A stretch of 64,000 bases of DNA from DASQDN01 sp963833675 (GTDB lineage: Bacteria; Acidobacteriota; Terriglobia; Bryobacterales; Bryobacteraceae). Below, one piece after another: positions 57,220-64,000 of this stretch. The stretch spans positions 133,318 to 197,317 of the forward strand of contig CAWHYW010000010.1 in NCBI GenBank assembly GCA_963833675.1, written 5' to 3'. The notes below the pieces were generated by a model that saw only the letters and a program-made list of their open reading frames with translations, ran no database searches and was not told the origin of the DNA. Both the position numbers and the translations under genes were made by a program. Each line of letters starts with the position of its first letter. The first letter of the stretch is position 1.

Positions 57220-57924
57220 TTAAGCCTCTCTGACGTGATCAAACAGCGTTTCCCCGAATTCGTACATGCCGCGCTTGCCCTTAATCCACTGCGCCGCCTT
57301 CAAGGCGCCTCGGGCAAACCCTTCCCTGCTCCGGGCGGCATGGCGAAGAGTAATCGTGTCGGATTGCGAATCAAACCCAATTTCGTGCGTTCCCGGATGC
57401 CTGCCCGCGCGGTTCGAGCCGGTATCGATATTCCGAGAGTAGCCCGCCTGCTTCATATCTTCTACCAGCTTGAGAAGCGTGCCGGAGGGAGCGTCGGCCT
57501 TCGTATCGTGGTGGATCTCCCAAGCCCAAGCGCCGTATTCCGGATGGGCATTCAGCAGGCGGGCAGCTTCCGCTACCAGGCGGGAAAAGACCTGGACGCC
57601 GACCGAGAAATTCGGACTCCAGACCAGGCCAATCTTGTTCGCCTCGACGGCTTGGCGGACGCTCTCCTGATCTTTCGCCCAACCGGTTGTACCGACAACT
57701 ACGTTGACCCCCAGAGACGCGAGCCGCTTCACATTCTCTACAACCGTATGTGGAGTAGAGAATTCGATGGCGACGTCGACGCCTCTGAAGTTCTCCTTGG
57801 TGAACCCCTCGTAATTCGCGTTATTGTACTCATCCAGCTTCGGTCCGACTTCGATGCCGAATTCAGGCGCAAGCTGTTCGATCAGCTTGCCCATTTTGCC
57901 GTAGCCGACGAGAGCGATCTTCAT
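57220..57924 (-). CDS. dapB: 4-hydroxy-tetrahydrodipicolinate reductase
   Basis: 234 residues. NAD(P)-binding start MKIALVGYGKMGKLIEQ and catalytic motif EIHHDTKADAPSGTLL (His and Lys in place). Shorter than the enterobacterial enzyme of about 270 residues but like other short DapB proteins. It reduces the DapA product. ATG 57924 overlaps the lysC stop (ATGA). Frame intact. Confidence 0.94.
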   Translation of the reverse strand: MKIALVGYGKMGKLIEQLAPEFGIEVGPKLDEYNNANYEGFTKENFRGVDVAIEFSTPHTVVENVKRLASLGVNVVVGTTGWAKDQESVRQAVEANKIGLVWSPNFSVGVQVFSRLVAEAARLLNAHPEYGAWAWEIHHDTKADAPSGTLLKLVEDMKQAGYSRNIDTGSNRAGRHPGTHEIGFDSQSDTITLRHAARSREGFARGALKAAQWIKGKRGMYEFGETLFDHVREA

Positions 57925-59295
57925 GCCGCAAAGACCGCCGCATCGGGATTTCGGAAGAATTCCGCGTGCAATCGCTCCACTGCTTTCTTCAGATCTTCAT
58001 TCGAAACGACAACACTGAGGTTCAACAAGGATGCTCCCTGAGAGATCATACGAATGTTGATATCGTTGAGCGCCGCGAACGTACGGCTCGCAACACCGGG
58101 AGTATATCGGATGTTGTCGCCGACAAGGCAGACGATCGCCTGATCCTCCTCCACTGAGACATCCGCAATCTGCCGCAGTTCACGCGTGATGTCCTTCAAG
58201 CCGGGCAGTATTATCGATGGTCAGGGAAACACTCACTTCGCTGGTGGCGATCATGTCGACCGAAGTTTCATAGCGATCGAACACTTCGAAAATCCGGCGG
58301 AGGAAGCCGTGCGCCATCAACATCCGGCTGGACACGATGTTGACAACAGTAATCTTCTTCTTGCAAGCAATCGATTTCGCGACATTAGCGCAATGGACCG
58401 TTTCGCGAACGATCAACGTGCCTTCCACCTGAGGCCTGCGCGAGTTCAGGATGCGCACCGGTATGTTCTTCTCGATAGCGGGAACGACAGTTGCCGGATG
58501 CAGCACTTTCGCGCCAAAATAGGCGAGTTCCGCCGCTTCAGCGAAAGAGATTGTCTTTACGCGGAAGCCGCCTTGCATCACTGTGGGATCGGCTGTGAGC
58601 ATCCCGTCAACATCGGTCCAGATCTGGATCTCTTCGGCGCCAATTCCGGCGCCCACGATCGCCGCTGTGAAATCGGAGCCACCACGACCCAGCGTGGATG
58701 TGACACCTTCTTCGGTCGCTCCGATGAAGCCACCCATAACGACCACTTTTTCTCGCGCGATCGGCGGAATCGTGGCGGCAAGGCGGGAGTAGGTCTGCGC
58801 AAGAAGCGGAGCGGCCTGGGTATGACGAGTATCGGTAACGATGACGTCCCGAGAGTCGACGTGCGCCGAGGGTATACCGAGATTCTCGAGAGCCAGCGTG
58901 ACGATCTCACTCGAGAGGCGTTCTCCGTAACTGGAGATAGCGTCAGTCGCGCGCGGCGTAAGCTCACCCATAACGGCAACGCCTTTGACCAGTTCTCCAA
59001 GCTCCTGGAACAGGCCATCGACGATCGCTTCAAGGTCGGCGCGGCGGCGTTCATTTACCAAGCTGCGACCTTCCGTCAGATGAAAGGCATGCAATTCGTC
59101 AAGCAGGGCAAGAGCTTCATCACGATTTCCCTTCACCGCCTGGGCCGCAATGGCAAGCAGCTTGTTGGTTGTTTTCCCCATGGCGGAAACAACAACCACC
59201 GGATCACGTGTGAGCCGCGTCCGGATAATAGAGGCAACCCTCTCGATAGCCGCCTTCGACTCGACGGACGTGCCGCCGAACTTCATGACAATCAT
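57921..59295 (-). CDS. lysC: Aspartate kinase, one frameshift before the last ACT domain
   Basis: Kinase domain starts MIVMKFGGTSVESK, with SSYGERLSSEI, GRGGSDFTAAI and YFGAKVLHPATV. The first ACT domain runs into VSVSLTIDNTARL, where one extra base near 58195 shifts the frame to KDITRELRQIADVS for the final ACT region (QASLLNLSVVV-like GASLLNLSVVVS). About 455 residues. Aspartokinase phosphorylates aspartate and is usually feedback inhibited by lysine through the ACT domains. The ATG overlaps the asd stop (TAATG). Confidence 0.93.
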
Positions 59296-60343
59296 TAGTC
59301 GAGCATTCCTTCCGAGTACATCAACTCGGCATTCAGTACAGCGGCTCCCGCGGCGCCACGAACCGTATTGTGTCCGCAGGCGAGGAACTTGTAATCGAAC
59401 ACAGGACATTCGCGAAGGCGGCCGACAAATACAGCCATTCCGTTTTCCCGTTCGACGTCACGTCGCGGTTGCGGGCGATCCTGCTGCTCCATATAAATGA
59501 CCGGCCGAGGCGGCGCGCTGGGCAGATTCTTTTGCTGCGGCACACTGGTGTAGCTCTCGAAAGCCTCACGAATCGCCGCGATACCGGGCTTCTGCTTCAA
59601 TTCGACTGACACGCAGCAGAGATGGCCGTCAACTACAGGCACTCGATTGCACTGTGCGCTGACTTTCGCAGTCGAGCGGACGAAACTCGCCGTTGACGAA
59701 ATCGCCCAGGATCTTTTGCGTTTCCGATTCCATCTTCTCTTCTTCGTTGCCGATGTAGGGAATGACATTCGCGTTGATGTCCACCGAGGCTACACCGGGA
59801 TATCCGGCGCCGGAGATTGCCTGAAGCGTGGTCACCTGGATGCGCTCAATTCCGAACCTCTTCAAAGGCGCGAGCGCCAGTGTCATCACGATGGTGGAGC
59901 AGTTCGGATTCGTTACAATCTGACCTTTCCATCCGCGCTCGCGCTGCTGGCGTGGAATGACCTTGAGATGATCGTAATTGACTTCCGGCACAAGCAGAGG
60001 GACATCGGCTTCCATTCGGTGATTGCGTGAATTGGAAACGACAACATGTCCCGCGGACGCGAACGATCGCTCGATCTCGGTAGCGACAGAAGCATCGGTT
60101 GCGGAGAACATCAACCTGGGAGCGCTGTCGGGCTTGCACTCGTGAACATCAAGGTTCGCGATGTCAGCCGGCATGGCTCCATCCAGACGCCAGCTAGTCG
60201 CATCGCGATACTTCTTCCCGGCCGAGCGGTCGCTTGCGCCCACCCACGTTAACTTGAACCAGGGATGGTCCTGCAGAAACTTCACGAAATGCTGGCCGAC
60301 CATGCCGGTGCGCTCCGAGTACGCCTACTTCAATTGGTTGCAT
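59295..60343 (-). CDS. asd: Aspartate-semialdehyde dehydrogenase, two frameshifts
   Basis: From ATG 60343: MQPIEVGVLGA, one extra base near 60310, then TGMVGQHFVKFLQDHPWF. The catalytic Cys is in TNPNCSTIVMTLALAPLKRF and AISGAGYPGVASVD follows; a second extra base near 59680 moves to VRSTAKVSAQCNRVPVVDGH, ending in TVRGAAGAAVLNAELMY. Sequence is of the archaeal/fungal-like Asd class rather than the enterobacterial one. Reduces aspartyl phosphate to the semialdehyde. It lies 10 bases after the dapE-like gene. Confidence 0.92.
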
Positions 60344-60353
60344 AAAATCCTTT

Positions 60354-61371
60354 TCAAACTTCGAGCAGATCGCGCGCAATACGTTGATACAACTTCACAG
60401 CTTCCACCAATTGCCGCTTCGGGACGCGCTCCTCTGTCGTGTGGGCAACATGAATCGTCCCCGGCCCGCAAAGAAACGGCTTTCCCCAAGCGCCCCCAAA
60501 CGCCGGGATATCGGTGGTGTAAGAAACGATGGTCGTATCAAACCCTTCGAGACTGCCCAGCCGGACTGCCGGTATGCAGAGCACCTCGACCGCTTCCGCG
60601 AATGCTGCCACGGCGGACTGCACAGCCGCGCGTGTCGCGTGACCGTCATCGACAAGGCGGATGAAGATCTCCGCTTTCGCCGCATCCGGAATCACATTCG
60701 GGGCCCGTCCCCCGGTAAGGGTGCCGATGTTCATCGTGCTCTGGCCCAGCACGGGATCGTGCGGCAATCTCGATCTTACGAAGTCCGTGCAGAGCATCAA
60801 GGAGCTTCTCGATTGCGGACTCGCCCAGTTCCGGATATGCCGAGTGCGCCATGCGACCTTTGGCGACAATCTCGTACCGGAGAGCGCCCTTCGATCCCAA
60901 AGCGAGCTTGTTCTCGGTCGGCTCACCGTTGATCAGGAACTTCGATCCGCGTGGAGTTTTCGATGCGGTGTAAGCTCCCACACTATTGCGCTCCTCGCCT
61001 ACTACGAACAGCAGGCCGAGATTTCGCACGCCGGAGGCGAGCAGCCCCTCGACAGCATGGATCATCGCCGAGATGATGCCCTTCGTATCGCAAGCGCCAC
61101 GGCCCCAGATGTAATCGTCATCCTCTCGCGATTCGAAAAAGGGCGGAACGGTGTCAATATGGGTCGAAAACGTCACCGTCGGCTCGCCCCAGTAGGCGAA
61201 CACATTAAACCGACGGTCCGCGACAGGCATTTTCTCGACGGAGCCGCCATATTGCGAGGCGGTCGATTGCAGCCGTTCGAAGAGGAATTCCCCGACGCGC
61301 TCCTCATTGTCCGTAATGGACTCGATATCGACTAGGGCCCGAGTGAGCTCGAATAAGTTCATAGCATTCAT
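60354..61371 (-). CDS. dapE: M20 family deacylase, DapE/ArgE-like, one frameshift
   Basis: ATG 61371 (a second ATG at 61362). M20 motifs: TFSTHIDTVPPF, WGRGACDTKGIISAM, VVGEERNSVG and MAHSAYPELGESAIEKLLDA. After GLRKI the frame changes by one base near 60765; the other frame gives RLPHDPVLGQSTMNIGTLTG and GPGTIHVAHTTEERV. In this operon the likely role is DapE, removing succinate from N-succinyl-L,L-diaminopimelate, matching dapD at the other end. ArgE-like activity cannot be excluded by sequence. A lysine riboswitch is upstream. Confidence 0.82.
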
Positions 61372-61442
61372 TCAGGGATGGAGGCGGAGGAGAGAACCGC
61401 TATGCGTAGGCTTAGGCGTGTCCTTCCCGATAGCGCTCCACC

Positions 61443-61628
61443 CGGTATAAGATCCGGATGACAGTGAGCGGGTATTAGCCCTGCTCCCCAACCGGACTGA
61501 AGCCTCTTTCAGATCCGATTTCGGCGGTGTTAGTCGACGCCTTTCGCCGGCTGCTCCGGAGGGCCCGGAACTACGCCGCCAGCTACTCATCGCCGCCGCG
61601 CCTCTACCAAGAAACTCTAAGCATACCA
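61443..61628 (-). ncRNA. Lysine riboswitch (L box) leading the dap operon
   Basis: The minus-strand leader of the dapE-like gene contains the core blocks of the lysine riboswitch in order: GGTAGAGGCGCGG, then GATGAGTAGC, CCGGCGAAAGG, ACCGCCGAAATCGG with its pairing arm TCAGTCCGGTT, and the closing CACTGTCATCC. The arms GGTATG (5', near 61628) and TATACC (3', near 61445) can form P1. Known L boxes have the same order and spacing. About 75 bases follow before the dapE start. High lysine should shut the operon by terminator or ribosome-site masking. Recognised by eye; a covariance search was not run. Confidence 0.8.
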
Positions 61629-61685
61629 ACCCGTTCGGCAACGGTCAAACATGCGGTTCTTCGACAGTTCAGAGGGATTGGGAAG

Positions 61686-61709
61686 GCGGCGAGTCAGGCG
61701 GCTCGCCGC
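61686..61709. other. GC-rich hairpin between pqqD and the riboswitch
   Basis: GCGGCGAG and CTCGCCGC form a perfect 8-base stem with an 8-base loop. It lies between the end of the PqqD-like gene and the riboswitch, so it may end pqqD transcription, but no T-run follows it on the minus strand. Confidence 0.4.
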
Positions 61710-61803
61710 AAGAAATCAGGGGTTAAATTACGACCTACAATAATCAATGGTACTAACACTGAAAGTACTAAGTTTTTTACCGTAGACCCTGTCGTCCCTT
61801 TTA

Positions 61804-62239
61804 TCATTTGGGCGGCTTCAGATCCTTAACCTTCGGAGGTTTTTCGGGTTTCGATTTTGCCGCCGCCGGTGTAGGAGCAAGGATTGAGCTGATCACGGGC
61901 GCGACAATCGTTGCGCCGGCGATGACAGAACGCCTGCTGACCGCCGGACCTTCCGGGAACGAAGTAATGGGGATCGAAGGATTTCGGTTCTAACAGATTC
62001 GCATCCGCAAGCTGCTTCAAACCCGTAACAACAATGCCAGAAGCATCTTTTCCACCCAGATCCCGCTGCATGGCTGTCGTTAGATCTTCGATCGTATGAG
62101 TACCATCGCAGTGCTTCCATACCCACGATAGAGTGGAGTTCAGGTGGTGAGCCTTCTTACTGCCGCTATCGTAAACTACACATTCTCCTTGTACTTCCTC
62201 TGCAAGTACATTGTCTTGACGAATTCTCGGTTTTTGCAC
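61804..62239 (-). CDS. PqqD-like protein with C-terminal hydrophobic tail, one frameshift
   Basis: From GTG 62239 with GGAGGG upstream. The PqqD/RiPP-recognition fold is seen as VVYDSGSKKAHHLNSTLSWV, WKHCDGTHTIEDLTTAM and DASGIVVTGLKQLADANLLE. After VPGR near 61955 a missing base in a G-run, once supplied, gives SRRSVIAGATIVAPVISSIL then APTPAAAK and a Lys/Pro tail, stop at 61804. Such tails (SRR, hydrophobic, PTPA) occur in acidobacterial PqqD-like proteins. It may hold the protein at the membrane. No peptide precursor gene is evident nearby. Confidence 0.72.
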
Positions 62240-62256
62240 GTATTCCCTCCGATTCG

Positions 62257-62270
62257 GCTAAAAATTTAGC
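62257..62270. promoter_or_regulatory. Palindrome upstream of the PqqD-like gene
   Basis: GCTAAAAATTTAGC is an inverted repeat (GCTAAA-AA-TTTAGC) 17 bases upstream of the GTG on the minus strand. Possible operator. The remaining bases from 62271 to 62603 hold no gene or motif I can support. Confidence 0.35.
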
Positions 62271-62603
62271 TGGAGCAGGCACCAATTATGCCCTCAGTTC
62301 AATGTGCTTGCAAGTAAAAACCGTGACATGGAATTCGTGTCCAATTTCAAACTCGTCAGATGCGATTTTGCGAAACGAAGCTAACTCGTGATGCGGTTCT
62401 CCATCGAGTCCTGGCCGGCTCCGGTTTCGAGTCTGGCAGCCGGACCTTGGCGCGTTCGGACGCCGAAATCGATAAGGTACTGACAACATTACCGCAAAAG
62501 AAAATTCGAGCGAGGACCACCCGCGGTTTCGAGTCAGCCGAAAATTTTACGGATTGTAGAAAGTGGGGTAAAGAAACACGCGAGAGTGCCGATAAGGGAA
62601 TGC

Positions 62604-62906
62604 ATGGAGTACTCACGCAGCGCCATTACCCTGTCCTGGAGACGTTACGAGATGGACGTACCCGCAGAGCCGCGACCGACACCGTCGGTGCAACCTATCT
62701 GCATCGCGGTATGGACCGGAGCCGGTCTGCTGGTAGGCGGGTTCTGGTTTGCGGTTCTCTCAGTCGCCTGGAAGCTGGTCGCCTGGTCTTCGACTCCAAA
62801 CTCCAATCCCCCCAATCGAGTAACAAAAATACCTTCCGGATGGGAGGAACGCACCGGCACGTGGTACCGCCCTACGAGAAGGATTCCAGTGGCGATTTAC
62901 CAATAA
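62604..62906 (+). CDS. Small single-pass membrane protein
   Basis: 100 residues starting MEYSRSAITLSWRRYEMDV with AAGGGA upstream, one hydrophobic segment (TGAGLLVGGFWFAVLSVAW) and a polar Pro/Arg-rich C-terminus (PSGWEERTGTWYRPTRR). The overlapping frame 62360-62923 lacks membrane or domain character. The gene lies 4 bases before the subtilase start, so the two may form a unit. Family unknown. Confidence 0.45.
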   Translation: MEYSRSAITLSWRRYEMDVPAEPRPTPSVQPICIAVWTGAGLLVGGFWFAVLSVAWKLVAWSSTPNSNPPNRVTKIPSGWEERTGTWYRPTRRIPVAIYQ

Positions 62907-62910
62907 CTCC

Positions 62911-64000
62911 ATGTGTAAGCTGACTCTCCGAAAAACTCTGACCCTGTGCGTTGTGATTGGAGCCCGGCTGGCACTGGGGCAGACTGCGCCGGGACGGTAC
63001 GCACTGATCCTGGATGACACTCCTTTTTCAGAGCGGTTCGCCTCCAAACAGTCGAGCGGCTGGCCAGGCGGCCACCTACAACAACAGATCGCGAAACGGC
63101 AGAATGCGTCCGGACTGAATTGGCCGACCGACGAATACAATTACCGGCTCCGTAGATACCGTACTCAATGCGATCTTCGTGCTGGCTCCGCCGGAACAGG
63201 TCGCCGAGCTGAAGTATTGCCTGGTGTCAAAGGGGTCGTACCGATGAAGCGGTACCACATGAGCTTGAACCGCGCCACTCAGGTTCTGAATGCGCCCGCC
63301 GCATGGAACGCTCTGGGGGGCCTACAGGGCGCGGGCCAAGGCGTCAAGATAGGCGTCCTACGACAGCGGCATCGATCAGACTCATCCCGCGTTCCAGGAC
63401 AACTCGTTACCGATGCCAAGCGGTTATCCGATATGCAGCGGCTCGGATTGCTCTTTCACAAACAGCAAAGTCATCGTTGCGAGAAGCTACGTTCGTAACT
63501 GGCAGCAGGGAGCGCTGCGAATCCGGCTGCCAACTCTCGCCCCGATGATTACTCGCCCAGGGATCGCGACGGTCATGGAACAGCGGTGGCCTCGTGCGCC
63601 GCAGGCTCCTGGAATAATGGCTCGACGGCGATCAATGGAATAGCGCCAAAATCTGATCTCGGTAATTACAGATCTATGGATCGCCTGGCCTGAACGATGG
63701 AACGACGGATGACGTGATCATCCAGGCAATCGAAGATGCTGTCAAAGACGGCATGGATATCGTGACGTTTTCGAGTGGCAGTCCCGGTTCACGGGTCCAC
63801 TCGATTCGGGTCCTTCGTGTGGAAATAACCCGGGTGTTCCATGCGATCTCGTCGCCCGGACGTTCGAAAACGTCGCTCGAAGCGGAGTTGTGGTCGTAGC
63901 GGCGGCCCGGCAATGAAGGCTTGGATGGGGTGAGCGCTAACGCGCCCGCGTATAACTCAATCTCTTCCCCCGCGGACGCTCCGTCCATGATGGCTGTAGG
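62911..64000 (+). CDS. Subtilisin-like serine protease (S8), partial at the right edge, several frameshifts
   Basis: Signal-like start (LTLCVVIGARLALG), a propeptide-like region, then catalytic-domain pieces in different frames: RYHMSLNRATQVLNAPAAWN, KIGVL with DSGIDQTH-type Asp region, DGHGTAVAS His region, IAPKSDLGNYRIYGSPGLND and IQAIEDAVKDGMDIVTFS. The Ser motif lies beyond the window. At least five single-base changes are needed, so frames change near 63070, 63190, 63360, 63490 and 63660. It resembles the subtilase at 20874 in architecture but is not a duplicate. Confidence 0.75.

Noticed and set aside
57235..58041. 268-codon plus-strand open frame
   Set aside because: Antisense to dapB and the end of lysC; composition of a shadow frame.
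58186..59298. 370-codon plus-strand open frame
   Set aside because: Antisense shadow of lysC.
1..64000. tRNA, rRNA, CRISPR array, transposase or integrase
   Set aside because: Looked for cloverleaf arms, repeat-spacer patterns and transposase motifs; none recognised.

Overview
The window looks like chromosomal DNA from an Acidobacteriota, most likely of the Solibacter/Bryobacter kind. The reasons are remnants of the acidobacterial duplicated orphan permease (ADOP) family beside a PadR relic, three PEP-CTERM exported proteins, a DUF5818-like secreted protein, a winged-helix membrane regulator N-terminus of a type common in this phylum, and many secreted peptidases. The taxonomic call is inference from gene families. 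I found no rRNA, tRNA, CRISPR array, transposase or phage gene.

Layout. 1-3.6 kb: a ROK kinase (cut by the left edge) and a phosphoheptose-isomerase-like SIS protein, then an OPT transporter. 4-11.2 kb: two PEP-CTERM proteins, an M28 and an M20 peptidase, and decayed pieces of two ADOP permeases, one fused to a PadR start. 11.2-15.4 kb: an M48 peptidase, a truncated regulator, a TPR lipoprotein-like protein and small secreted or membrane proteins. 15.7-19.8 kb: a signalling island of four receiver proteins and one histidine kinase. 20-26.3 kb: a PEP-CTERM pseudogene, a subtilase, and an operon of prepilin peptidase, PAS-GAF-GGDEF-EAL protein and glycosyltransferase. 26.3-38.5 kb: mixed housekeeping, including a ZIP transporter, RtcB, an M23 peptidase, a Gfo/Idh/MocA oxidoreductase, a methyltransferase, a MerR regulator, YkgJ, a GlcD-like oxidase and RNase J. 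38.5-42.7 kb: a PIG-L deacetylase / GT4 / CelD-type acetyltransferase / GT-A-like cluster. 44.5-47.2 kb: TadE-TadE-TadG pilus genes. 47.7-55.6 kb: an ABC exporter, an FG-GAP protein and a five-gene glycosylation cluster. 55.5-61.6 kb: a complete-looking lysine/diaminopimelate operon (dapE-like, asd, lysC, dapB, dapA, dapD), led by what I read as a lysine riboswitch. 61.8-64 kb: a PqqD-like protein with a hydrophobic tail, a small membrane protein and a second subtilase running off the right edge.

Quality warning. From about 20 kb onward more than twenty otherwise well conserved genes, including adjacent biosynthetic genes asd, lysC, dapA and the dapE-like gene, are broken by single-base indels that often sit in short homopolymers. 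The simplest reading is uncorrected sequencing indels rather than mass gene decay. The ADOP, PadR, AraC, ECF sigma and PEP-CTERM relics look genuinely decayed because they are truncated or carry several kinds of lesion. For the broken genes I give the reconstructed full span and say where the reading frame changes.
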